Source: Alphaproteobacteria bacterium UBA7691 (lineage in GTDB: Bacteria; Pseudomonadota; Alphaproteobacteria; Ferrovibrionales; Ferrovibrionaceae). From it: 40,549 bases of DNA. Both the position numbers and the translations under genes were made by a program. The notes under the pieces are model-generated. The model did no database searches. It was not told the origin of the DNA and saw only the letters and a program-made list of their open reading frames with translations. Where the stretch lies: positions 1 through 40,549 of the forward strand of contig DLGP01000101.1 in NCBI GenBank assembly GCA_002482765.1. Direction: 5' to 3'. Positions 34,601 to 40,288 of the stretch are shown one piece after another (the stretch's first letter is position 1; each line of letters starts with the position of its first letter).

Positions 34601-37600
34601 TGGAGTGGCGCCAGCGAAATGCAGATGGTTGAGGAAGCTATTGCTGAAGCCTTCGCCGACTATATGCGCGGCAAGTACAATCCGGGCGGCATCGTGCGGC
34701 GCGCTTTCTCCACCATGAAGCGCCTGCTGGCTCGTATCAGGGAGTTCTTTGCCGGAGAGGGTGTCGTTTCTTGGGAACAGGTTTTTGAAGCGGCAGCACG
34801 CGGTGATATCGGTAAGCGTGATCCAGGCGGCAAACCATCCGCCGACGACCAGGCCGCCGCCACCACAGCCCTGAGGCAGTATGTTGATGGAACTGCCGCC
34901 GCTTTCCAGCGCTCGCAAAATATCCCAACACCGCCAACCAATCCGCCCGTCTCCCCCAAAGCTAATATGGACCGGGGGCGCGAGGCCATCCGCCGTCTGC
35001 TGGGGAGCCGTAATCCAGAGAACGAGCCTCAGTATCACGCCATGTACCGGCGCGGCCTTGGGTGGATCTCTTTTCTGTGGGAGGCGGGGCCGAATGGAGA
35101 TCTCGGCCTCGCGCATATCATCGAAAGCCGGAGTGATCGAGCCAAGAACGACGCCTATGGAAATCGGACCCTCACCGGCGCCGACATGGTTCGATTCCTG
35201 GAAAGCATTCCTGAAATCGTCCAGTTGGGCACGCTGGGCCGCTGGTATGCCGAGGGCGACCGCCTAAGCCGCAACATCCACAGCCCGAATGGCACGGTGG
35301 TATTGCGCCCGCTGCCGGGCCAGGATGGCAACCTGACCTGGGTGGCCACTGCCTTCCCCGGCCGCGGGAAGGAAATGCCCGTCAACGGACGCCCGTTAAG
35401 CGAACAACAAGCGCAGGCTATAATTGATAAAATGATCGCCGATGCTGCCGCTAGGGGTAAAAGGCCCTCAGGTGACACGGCAGCTACGCGGCGGGGCCTT
35501 CAAGCCAGGGACCGGTCTGAACCCCGAAGGGACCAGGCGGCGCCCCTCCCGAAGGAGGACATCTCGGCCCGCGCCGGGAGCGGCGAGGCGGGAAACTTAA
35601 ACCCAGGGCCTTTGAAAGGCAAGGGCGACGACGACCCGGCCTTCCAGGTGGCCCCACACGAAACCGAGCTGCGCGCAGCAGAGGCCAGCGACGAGTTCGA
35701 CACCAAGAAGGTGTCCGGCGTTGATAGCCTGCTCGTCGATGATGTGAACTGGTTCAAGCGCGCCGTGCTTCACCCCCGCATGATCGCGGCGATGGAGAAG
35801 GCATTCGTGCCGGTCTATCGTGCTGCGGTTCGCATGACCGAGCGCCGCGACCAGCGCGCAGCCGAGCTTACCACCATGGCAAAGCCATATTTTGACTTGG
35901 CGCCGGAGAAGCGGGTCAAGGTCGATGCGGCGCTTGAACTTGGCCGGCTGCAAGGCGTGTCGCGCAAGACCATCACAGCCATCAGCAATGACGACAGCCA
36001 TGAGGCCACCCTGTCGCGCCCCGGCGACACCATCACCCTGGACGCAGATCAGCAAGCGGCCTTCGCTGCGGTTCGGTCGGCCATGGACTTGGCGCTCGAC
36101 GAGTTCAAGGCGCAGATCGTGCGCGATTGGGATCTTGACCCGGCTGTTGTGAAGTCGAGCCGAGACGTGATGCACCTTATCACCGACGATATGCCGGCGG
36201 AGGAGAGGCGGTCGCTGGAGAACCTGTCCCGAATCCTGCGCGAGATCGAGCAGGCGCGGCGCTCTGGCTATGTGCCCTTCACCCGCTGGGGCCAAGTCGG
36301 CATCACGGTCAAGGTGGATGGCGATGTGATGGCCACCACGGGGGAGGTGGCGGAAAACACGATCCACTTCGAGAAGGTCGAACTGACCGATATCCCCGCC
36401 GCCCTGCGCCGCTCGTTCGGCCGGAAGGCCAAGCGGCAAGAGGCGCACAAGCTGATGAACTTGCCGGAGGTGAAGGCCCGGTATGATGCTTTGAAGGCGA
36501 GGTTCCCCAAGGGCCGCATCCGCGTGTTCCAGGTCGGCGTGGCCGGCCCGTTGGAAGATGGCGTAAAAATGTCCGACCTGGACATGCTGGCAGAGGTCGC
36601 CCAGCTTAAAGACGAAAGCTGGACCAATGTGCGTGCCGCGCTCTCCAAGGCGATCCAGTCCACCGGCTTCCGCAAGCACTTCTTTGGCGCCCGTAATGTG
36701 CCTGGCTACAGCACCGACTTCGAGCGCGCCATCGCCGACTATATCATTGGGATTTCAGGGTATCTGGCGCGGCGTGAATTCCAGCCAATTTTTGACCGGG
36801 CGATCTCTTCCATCCCGGATACCCAGCCAAAATTGCGCGAGTACAGCCAGAAATACCGCGACTATGTGAACACGCCGCAGGAGGAGTTCCAGAATCTGCG
36901 GCAGTTCAATTTTGTCTGGTATCTGGCCGGCAGCTTTGCCACCGCCGTTGTAAATCTATCCCAAGTGCCGCTGATCACAGCGCCCTATCTGGCGCAGTTC
37001 GTCTCCGCTGGCCGGGCTGGCGCAGAATTGTCCCGCGCTGCGGTCGATGCGATGAAGATGGCAACGTCCGCGCGCGGAACGGATATGTTTGACCCAAGCC
37101 GCGCGCCGGCCGATATGCGGGCTGACTTCCAACAGGCTTGGGACGAGGGCTTTTTTGTGCCGCTCAACACCTGGGAGGTCATGGGGGCTTCGCAAAATCG
37201 CAGCAAGAAACTGCGCGGTCTTTCGAAGAAAACCCGCCTCGCGGTCGATATCGTGGCCCTGATGTTCTCTGCCGCTGAGCGGTTCAACCGCATAGTGACC
37301 TATATCGCTGCGCATCGTATCGGGCGCATGGACGGCGTGAAGGGGCGCATCAAGCGAACCCTGGGGCCGAATAACCCCCTGGCCCGCTCCGATGAACTGC
37401 TGCGCGGCTTCAATCCATCGAAGTTCGCCGGCTGGGTTATCGACGAGACACATTACCGCATGGGCAAGGTGAACCGGCCCACCGTCATGCGATCGGCCGG
37501 CGCTGCGATATTGCAGTTCAAGGGCTTCATGATGCAGACGCTCGAACTGCAATACCGCATGGCCGTGCAGAATGGCCCGTCCGGGATGAAGGCTTTGGGC

Positions 37601-38470
37601 TTGGTGATGCTGGTGCTGCTCTTCACCGCTGGTTTTTGGGGCCTGCCTTTTGCCGACGACCTGACCGACCTGATTGAGGCGTTCATTAGGAAATTCTGGA
37701 AAGTGGACAAGGATCTGCGCACCGGCTTCCGCGAGGCGGTGGTGGAGTTGACAGGCTCTCCGCTCTTGGCCGAGGGGCTGGCGAAGGGCTTGCCGCGCGC
37801 GGTCGGCCTGGAGGTCAGTGCGCGCATGGGTCTTGGGAATATCGTTCCGAACGATATCGACGATGGACTTGGCGTGCCTTTCGACCTGTTTATTGGGCGC
37901 ATCGCGCAGGCGTCGGAATACGCTGGCCGTGGCCAGTGGGAGTTGATGGTCGGTGAAATGATGCCGAACTTCATCCGCAATCCGATCCATGCCACAAGCT
38001 GGGCTGTCAGCGGGGTGCGCTCGCAGGCGACCGGGAAAACCGTCATCCCGCCGGAGGGGGTGACGGCAGGCGATGTGGCGGCAAAGACCCTGGGATTCAC
38101 GCCGTCCCGAGTGGCTAATATCCGGGAGGCTGAATTCGCCCAGCAGCGCGCCGGCCGTGCCAGCGCTGACCAAAAACGGGAGTTCTATTACAGGCTGGCC
38201 CGCGCCGGCGCGGCCGCAGAACGTGCCGCCGTGAAGGGGGACGCCGAGGCCCATCGGAAAGCCTTGGAGGAAAGCGCCGATATCTATCGCGATCTGGCCG
38301 AGTTCAATCAGGACCGGCCGGCTCACGAACTGGTGAAGATCGACAAGAAAACACTCCAGGCCCGTATTCAGGAAGAGCTTATCGGGGCGGAGGCCCGGGA
38401 CAAGCGCGCCCCGAAGCTATCGCGCGGCAGGCGTGAAGAGATCGAAGGCGCATACGGCGTCAAGAAGTAG
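25631..38470 (+). CDS. Giant polyvalent virion protein (DarB-like; MTase, helicase, zincin)
   Basis: One uninterrupted frame of 4,279 residues from GTG 25631, which overlaps the previous stop as GTGA. Visible parts, numbered from that start: a hydrophobic Gly-rich segment (about 223-257); a pyrophosphatase-like polyvalent domain (about 565-707, HYGYIKRTTGADGDQVDVYL); an N6-adenine methyltransferase with motif I LEPSMGTGNFFG (about 1228) and NPPFG (1296-1300); an SF2/SNF2 helicase with VGAGKT (1936-1941), DEAH (2098-2101) and EQREGRVIRQGN (2501-2512); a zincin motif HEAIH (2953-2957); a possible nuclease-like domain (about 3114-3254); and a long C-terminal region with a hydrophobic span (about 3988-4006). 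Bcep22-like phages and P1 DarB suggest a virion protein that protects incoming DNA. An internal gene lies at residues 960-1066. Confidence 0.9.
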   Translation: MSSALKLEAVEDDPFAAPAPATGVRAMPALEPVESDPFAAPQTTTPAPPPASSPISIVPELGTPAVIEPPVQGEAQPAPEPQPLNQFERGVMTGVVGAKQMGVAASTIPSYAALREYSRVRGLFDQIDADGYRPGAPRLDDRFGDTLARRYFTQPGERAALRERLDTNTLSAQGTRDELLQAWKAYEEEIKQYEGRTPNFTDIRDAKGFGDWFAYNTGQSLPYMAITALTSLTGGVVAGAGGAAGGLLASGYGIGVGDIQSGLIEKGQGEQYGNAMVGAVPYAALDFLGPVGRAFRTISGNTLRDVATSYFRRLGREIPENAVEEFINEAGQEIVKDAAVTNATGEAMLTDEALVRWFNAGMAGAAGGAAMAPASAIPGPTRAQQVAQANQQGQRPAAGGVASSQMAQQPAPAAQPAEVSPILQPEPAQAPAPPPGRDALAASLADPRSLAEVEAARQAEATAAAQATTDRYGLPAAGPVTVRFPDGEEVQGEVIGAVEQDGQGYARIRAADGEVYLLSKDDADIAVTEGSGRRDDPVKVKQAADVAAAAQQANQDPTDAQKEAGNYQKGHLKLQGLDISIENPAGSTRSGTAPDGSAWSVQMPTHYGYIKRTTGADGDQVDVYLGPNPDSDWVWIVDQIDPDTGKFDEHKVMLGYSLGQQAGQHYLAAFSDGRGRERAGAETRMTMAEFKDWLRDGDAAKPLAYVEPASIEPNIVNELQAELPPLPATTLQPIDTDPFAAEAAPPAPAVTAASTGAAEPQPAATPMVEPAGAPDEVPEWFTALTPAGREQALVASGITKGRAQQAAKMNWQNLPAALRKRMETGLVNTEIVQWERDWWGSLSIDERKKVIHRAGLGGVLSPNTPWSRIGRKNATELLLQNKDYGPSLNAIVGGGVRDSQETAAGRLPVEDARERQRRENVAKMEAWQVEAAQTITEPVEGDPFAGQPISDTVLAEENQDAGRIEPLDGTSDQTLEAAPAEPVRAPESQREAGERGARGSGDDAPGDAGNADGRGDAGRGMAGDAGTVSVPADGTDERPERGTDTAERGPQRQPRDGRTRPERGLTQAEPQPEQDTGAAITRAINDPESQGAGKNEVPGHIAPVATNYVITEKDRLGEGGQAEKFRDNLAAIRLLKQLEAEGRRANAEEQAVLVRYVGWGGIKSAFPKGGGVYNKGWEAKGRELRDLLTDDEYSAAMRSVLDAHYTAPEVVKAIHSIIGRLGYRGGKLLEPSMGTGNFFGLMPLDLRSQTEITGVELDRITGGIAKQLYQKFNILAPMGFQEAPLADSYFDVAVGNPPFGIQRVPGAKEKDIKTFSIHNYFFARTINKLRPGGIMAMVVTHRFLDKPGEAQRQYIADRAKFIGAIRLPNTAFQQNALTEVTTDIVILQKLAQGEKAGGAAWTQVGEVNDPLGGDPMPLNQYFIDNPDMMLGRMERSGTMRQANEPTLAPDGRNLSQAFAEAIARLPADIFTASSTVSSTADMVKATAELSEAAADYDIGAFYLDGGKLQRREESPDGTARAVTISPATQWTEKQTLGEARYERLMGMVEVRDAARRLLRLEAGNANEGQLSRARKALNHTYDKFTARHGFLSDRSNEGLFKDDPDAPLLLALEKNYDAGISADRAKKLGVKARKSSAEKMAIFKQRVITQYEPVTKADTPKDALVVSLADLGRVDIGHMAKLTGKPESDIVKSLHDDLAEPLIFRDPETNTWETASSYLSGNVKAKAKAAEIAGLDKNVEALRAVFPPDKKAGEIKVRLGAPWVAGRYYADFAKHLFGDGTRASVTYIPVTGGYSSSIKAGNDTKADVTWGTDRMDGAEILDRILNAKELTVYDKVREADGERRVVNKDATLAVQEKAEAIRQEFDDWIMRDADRRAALTDYFNENINTTIAPKFDGSHLTLPGKVPDSIIKFRRHQKNATWRGIQQRTVLYDHVVGAGKTFTVVAAAMELRRMGLSKKPMVVVPNHLVEQWAADFYRLYPGAKILTMSKKDFEARNRRRMLSRIATGDWDAVVIAHSSFGFIRVNPMIEVAFIEKQIDEIQASIDILRQEEGKGNRKVADLVRSKERMTAKLKELADKPKDDILTFDELGVDQVFVDEAHEFKNLYFTTGRRGMLGLGNPQGSKKAFDLFIKTQWLLDKQDGRGVIFATGTPVSNSLTEMYTVQRYLGLRALERLNILSFDAWLNTFGVDATDYELDGSGVKLKQVSRLRRLTNMNQLMAMYQQYADSVTIDQIKQAYREENPGKEFPIPKVKGGQRQNVIVPRSADQSAFFAEIVERAQNIKPGGKDNMLAITTDARKAALDMRLISTGYGDTGAGKSDEAVSNIIRIWRKWEADRGTQLVFLDLSIPLSASKREGKALRDRMAKVNEARARVQRLQDRGAPAGEVEAAMLDLSELEEAVAKDYSPDDLAAISAAESGFSVYDDMKAKLVRAGVPEKQIAFIHDYGTDEKKADLFEQVNDGRVRILFGSTPKMGAGTNVQRRAVGLHHIDCPWRPSDIEQREGRVIRQGNELLEKYGKDFEVEIYAYSTEQTYDARMWQSQELKLIGIEGLRNHNGADEMEEVAAAAASAAEMKAAATGNPLILEEVKLADDIRKLEAQQRNHRKSQYELEDQRDRLNRTLDDLPPRLEAMDADAASARAYLADPHADEPLSGTVAGTTYHSFDEARAAATAAVNEQTGGDTKARYSIEVSGQTLTSQDAIAEALSERWGDPAAFRATIGRKTFIRRAPFARAIGDALSRSGSATGSIGGMKFSVTVNRDTWHGKPNVETTLEGRTVLSDISTADRDDKAEALGRLAVRDIRELLESMTRQPTEARHRIAKAKKELPEIESQVGKPWGKEEELARKKSRQTEIRRVLASDGNAPAPASQSAAKPDDEVPFQRAEFTRTGVRLIGDVVKMLREEMDRLGLNGVGLETPARIAENDSIQGAYLRRVIFVALDTSVDPLGTVRHEAIHAMYRLGMFRASEWKSLETMAKERWIDQYNIRQRWSGASEMQMVEEAIAEAFADYMRGKYNPGGIVRRAFSTMKRLLARIREFFAGEGVVSWEQVFEAAARGDIGKRDPGGKPSADDQAAATTALRQYVDGTAAAFQRSQNIPTPPTNPPVSPKANMDRGREAIRRLLGSRNPENEPQYHAMYRRGLGWISFLWEAGPNGDLGLAHIIESRSDRAKNDAYGNRTLTGADMVRFLESIPEIVQLGTLGRWYAEGDRLSRNIHSPNGTVVLRPLPGQDGNLTWVATAFPGRGKEMPVNGRPLSEQQAQAIIDKMIADAAARGKRPSGDTAATRRGLQARDRSEPRRDQAAPLPKEDISARAGSGEAGNLNPGPLKGKGDDDPAFQVAPHETELRAAEASDEFDTKKVSGVDSLLVDDVNWFKRAVLHPRMIAAMEKAFVPVYRAAVRMTERRDQRAAELTTMAKPYFDLAPEKRVKVDAALELGRLQGVSRKTITAISNDDSHEATLSRPGDTITLDADQQAAFAAVRSAMDLALDEFKAQIVRDWDLDPAVVKSSRDVMHLITDDMPAEERRSLENLSRILREIEQARRSGYVPFTRWGQVGITVKVDGDVMATTGEVAENTIHFEKVELTDIPAALRRSFGRKAKRQEAHKLMNLPEVKARYDALKARFPKGRIRVFQVGVAGPLEDGVKMSDLDMLAEVAQLKDESWTNVRAALSKAIQSTGFRKHFFGARNVPGYSTDFERAIADYIIGISGYLARREFQPIFDRAISSIPDTQPKLREYSQKYRDYVNTPQEEFQNLRQFNFVWYLAGSFATAVVNLSQVPLITAPYLAQFVSAGRAGAELSRAAVDAMKMATSARGTDMFDPSRAPADMRADFQQAWDEGFFVPLNTWEVMGASQNRSKKLRGLSKKTRLAVDIVALMFSAAERFNRIVTYIAAHRIGRMDGVKGRIKRTLGPNNPLARSDELLRGFNPSKFAGWVIDETHYRMGKVNRPTVMRSAGAAILQFKGFMMQTLELQYRMAVQNGPSGMKALGLVMLVLLFTAGFWGLPFADDLTDLIEAFIRKFWKVDKDLRTGFREAVVELTGSPLLAEGLAKGLPRAVGLEVSARMGLGNIVPNDIDDGLGVPFDLFIGRIAQASEYAGRGQWELMVGEMMPNFIRNPIHATSWAVSGVRSQATGKTVIPPEGVTAGDVAAKTLGFTPSRVANIREAEFAQQRAGRASADQKREFYYRLARAGAAAERAAVKGDAEAHRKALEESADIYRDLAEFNQDRPAHELVKIDKKTLQARIQEELIGAEARDKRAPKLSRGRREEIEGAYGVKK
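28509..28826 (+). CDS. Nested +1-frame gene inside the giant gene (105 aa)
   Basis: A 105-residue protein starting MQAELSRWTAQAIKHWRQHQ, in the +1 frame relative to the giant gene. GGAGGAGA (28495-28502) lies 6 nt before the ATG, one of the best ribosome binding sites of the window. The sequence looks like a normal helical protein (RYERLKASGKLESEAHAAAV; AGATPDEAWQATRELYLFPP) and resembles a small phage protein family I recall as opening MQAELSRWTAQAIKHW. In contrast, the giant frame here encodes a disordered Gly/Asp/Arg/Glu-rich linker. I therefore take the +1 frame as a real gene that the giant frame overprints. Function unknown. Confidence 0.75.
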   Translation: MQAELSRWTAQAIKHWRQHQPSRYERLKASGKLESEAHAAAVMTRQAMQEMQTAGATPDEAWQATRELYLFPPTEPTSDQSEEQIPPSAAHSASLVMAELGQNED

Positions 38471-38555
38471 GTGGGGCGCCTACCTCATTCTTAGGATAAG
38501 GGGGGGGTATTTCTAGATTCGCCGTCCCTCTGGCGGGACAGAGCGCAGGTTCACC

Positions 38556-38581
38556 AAAGCCGCCCTTGGGGCGGCTTTTTT
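38556..38581 (+). terminator. Intrinsic terminator before lysis genes
   Basis: Stem AAAGCCGCCC (38556-38565), loop TTG, stem GGGCGGCTTT (38569-38578) followed by further T to 38581. It ends transcription of the giant gene 19 nt before the endolysin. The preceding 85 nt (38471-38555) hold no gene; they include a run of eight G (38500-38507) and no obvious promoter. Confidence 0.88.
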
Positions 38582-38599
38582 CATGAGAGAGAGGCAGCA

Positions 38600-39124
38600 A
38601 TGCTCACCAAAGAACAGCTTAAGGCCTGCATGCCGCACGCCACGGCGGCCAATATCGACCGCTTCACCAGGCCGCTGGCCGAGGCTTGCGCTGAATTCGG
38701 CATCGACACGCGGACGCGGATGGCGGCCTTCCTGGCGCAGCTTGCGCATGAGTCTGGCAGCTTGCGCTATGTTCGTGAGATTGCCAGCGGCGCGGCCTAT
38801 GAAGGGCGCGGCGACCTGGGCAACACCGAGCCGGGCGATGGTGTGCGTTACAAGGGCCGTGGCCTGATCCAGATCACCGGCCGGGCGAATTACGCGGCTT
38901 GCGGCCGGGCGCTGGGCGTCGATCTGGTGGTCGAGCCGCAGCGCCTGGAAGAGCCTGAATTGGCCGCCCGGTCGGCCGGCTGGTTCTGGCAGACCCGCAA
39001 ACTCAACGACCTGGCCGATGCCGGTGACTTCGTGAAGCTCACCCGCCGCATCAATGGCGGTGTGAACGGCCTGGCCGACCGCGAGAAGCACCATGCCGCC
39101 GCCCGCGCCGCCCTCGGGGCGTGA
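38600..39124 (+). CDS. GH19-type endolysin
   Basis: A 174-residue muralytic enzyme. The segment MAAFLAQLAHESGSLRYVRE contains the catalytic-region Glu (HES) of glycoside hydrolase 19 proteins; a second acidic part (AYEGRGDLGNTEPGDGVRYK) and GRGLIQITGRANYAACGRAL are characteristic of this chitinase/lysozyme-like family, as is ARSAGWFWQTRKLNDLADAG near the C-terminus. There is no signal peptide or anchor, so it needs a holin to reach the wall. AGAGAGG precedes the ATG. It is the first gene of the lysis cassette, followed by holin-like and spanin genes. Confidence 0.92.
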   Translation: MLTKEQLKACMPHATAANIDRFTRPLAEACAEFGIDTRTRMAAFLAQLAHESGSLRYVREIASGAAYEGRGDLGNTEPGDGVRYKGRGLIQITGRANYAACGRALGVDLVVEPQRLEEPELAARSAGWFWQTRKLNDLADAGDFVKLTRRINGGVNGLADREKHHAAARAALGA

Positions 39125-39341
39125 TAGGTGGCGCCACCGGCGGCGACTTGTCTATGCCAGCCTGATCTTCGACGTGGTGATCATAGTCGCATCGCTGCTG
39201 CTGGCAGCCTATCGGGGGCTGCCCGAGGCCCTGGCCAACACCACCATCACCATGGCGTTCACACACGGCGGCGGCGTCTTAGGCGCCTATGTGTTCGGCG
39301 CGGCATGGGACGACAGAAATAAACGAGAGGAGCAGGAATGA
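39093..39341 (+). CDS. Holin-like two-span membrane protein
   Basis: An 82-residue protein starting inside the end of the endolysin gene (32-nt overlap; GAGAAG before the ATG). An Arg-rich N-terminus (SGRDRWRHRRR) is followed by one clear membrane segment (LIFDVVIIVASLLLAAYRG) and a second hydrophobic part (TTITMAFTHGGGVLGAYVFG), ending in a charged tail (DDRNKREEQE). That layout, size and place between endolysin and spanin genes fit a holin. The exact class cannot be fixed. Its TGA overlaps the Rz ATG. Confidence 0.75.
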   Translation: MPPPAPPSGRDRWRHRRRLVYASLIFDVVIIVASLLLAAYRGLPEALANTTITMAFTHGGGVLGAYVFGAAWDDRNKREEQE

Positions 39342-39832
39342 TCCCCGGAATCAGCTTTATCACCAGCCTGATTGGCGGCGGTTCGGCCGCTCGCGGCTGG
39401 GTCACGATCGGCCTGGGCGTTGCCCTGGCCGGCGCGGTCTTGGCGGCGTGGCTGCTGCTTGGCCGGCTGCAAGATGCCAACGAGACGATAGGCGCTCAGG
39501 CCCAGCAGATCCAGCAAGCGATTGAGACAGCCGAGCACAACGCCGAAATGCTCCGTCGCCGGGCGCAGCAGGCGGCGCGCGACGAGGCGTTAGTGGTTGC
39601 CGCCCTGGCGGAAGAGCGGGCCAGGAAGCCCAAAGTCCAAACCATCATAAAGGAGGTGTTAACCTATGTGCCCACCGATCAGCAGCCGGCTGGCTGCCCT
39701 GCTATCCCTGGCCCTATCGAGCGCGCTCTTGACGGGCTGCGGGATCTCCGAGCCGCCAAAGCTGCTGACCAGGGTGGAGGACCAGAGGGTCACCGTGCCG
39801 GCGGCGCTGCTGGACTGCCAGGACGACCCTGA
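39338..39832 (+). CDS. Rz: i-spanin Rz-like
   Basis: A 164-residue protein with an N-terminal membrane segment (GLGVALAGAVLAAWLLLG, about 25-42) and a periplasmic coiled coil (ANETIGAQAQQIQQAIETAE followed by MLRRRAQQAARDEALVVAAL). Such proteins bridge to an outer-membrane lipoprotein and fuse the membranes in the last step of lysis. The start is ATG 39338, overlapping the holin stop as ATGA, with GAGAGGAG upstream. The Rz1 gene starts inside it in another frame. Confidence 0.88.
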   Translation: MIPGISFITSLIGGGSAARGWVTIGLGVALAGAVLAAWLLLGRLQDANETIGAQAQQIQQAIETAEHNAEMLRRRAQQAARDEALVVAALAEERARKPKVQTIIKEVLTYVPTDQQPAGCPAIPGPIERALDGLRDLRAAKAADQGGGPEGHRAGGAAGLPGRP

Positions 39833-39950
39833 GCCGCCAGCGAAAGGGGGATCGGCCGGTGGCGCGGGTAGCTATATCGTCGCGCTCTGGGAGGCCGGCG
39901 AGGATTGCCGATCAAGGCTAAGGCGGGTCAAAGAGCATCAGCGGCAGTGA
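39666..39950 (+). CDS. Rz1: o-spanin Rz1-like lipoprotein
   Basis: A 94-residue lipoprotein. The signal segment (RLAALLSLALSSALLTGC) ends in a lipobox LLTGC whose Cys is residue 25, so the mature part would be anchored in the outer membrane. Pro-rich and charged parts follow (DDPEPPAKGGSAGGA). AGGAGG (39651-39656) lies 9 nt before the ATG. It starts inside Rz in the +1 frame and extends beyond its end, the overlapping arrangement known for Rz/Rz1 pairs. Confidence 0.88.
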   Translation: MCPPISSRLAALLSLALSSALLTGCGISEPPKLLTRVEDQRVTVPAALLDCQDDPEPPAKGGSAGGAGSYIVALWEAGEDCRSRLRRVKEHQRQ

Positions 39951-39972
39951 TTGAGGCCCAGCCCGATATCCT

Positions 39973-40001
39973 TTGACATAAAGTTCTTCATTTGTTTCTA
40001 T
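39973..40001 (+). promoter_or_regulatory. Candidate promoter of the regulator gene
   Basis: A perfect -35 box TTGACA (39973-39978), 17-nt spacer, weak -10 TTCTAT (39996-40001, 3 of 6 matches). It lies in the AT-richer gap between the Rz1 stop and the XRE-type gene, so it could give that gene its own expression. Confidence 0.4.
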
Positions 40002-40042
40002 GCACCCATTGGTAGGGGTATTCCGCGCTTTCAGGAGGCATT

Positions 40043-40285
40043 ATGGTTGGGCGCACCTTCTTTGTTCGGCGTTTGCGTGCAATACGAGTGGCGACTGGCT
40101 TTTATGAGTCATCGTTTTTTGCCGAAATGGCTGGGATTTCCGCTGAAAGGTATCGCCAAATAGAGTGCGGAGAAGTGGAGATCGGCTTGGATGAGTTGGC
40201 CTCACTGGCCGCGATCACCGGGTGCAGTATAGATTGGCTGGTAACCGGCAGGGTTCCGCAGGGGGGTGTGGCGCCTCAATCCTAG
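40043..40285 (+). CDS. XRE-family helix-turn-helix regulator
   Basis: An 80-residue protein with AGGAGG 4 nt before the ATG. The core FFAEMAGISAERYRQIECGE followed by VEIGLDELASLAAITGCSID and WLVTG is the helix-turn-helix of Cro/C1-type regulators, including the usual 'E-x-G' turn and the C-terminal D-W-L-x-x-G. It binds DNA, most likely as a dimer, and could be a Cro-like regulator or late repressor. Its target may be one of the dyads in this window, but there is no direct evidence. Confidence 0.85.
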   Translation: MVGRTFFVRRLRAIRVATGFYESSFFAEMAGISAERYRQIECGEVEIGLDELASLAAITGCSIDWLVTGRVPQGGVAPQS

Positions 40286-40288
40286 GCA

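Noticed and set aside
38500..38507. Run of eight G between the giant gene and the lysis genes
   Set aside because: It might be a slippage tract, but it lies outside any gene and so cannot vary a protein. It is noted only as a possible sequencing-error site.
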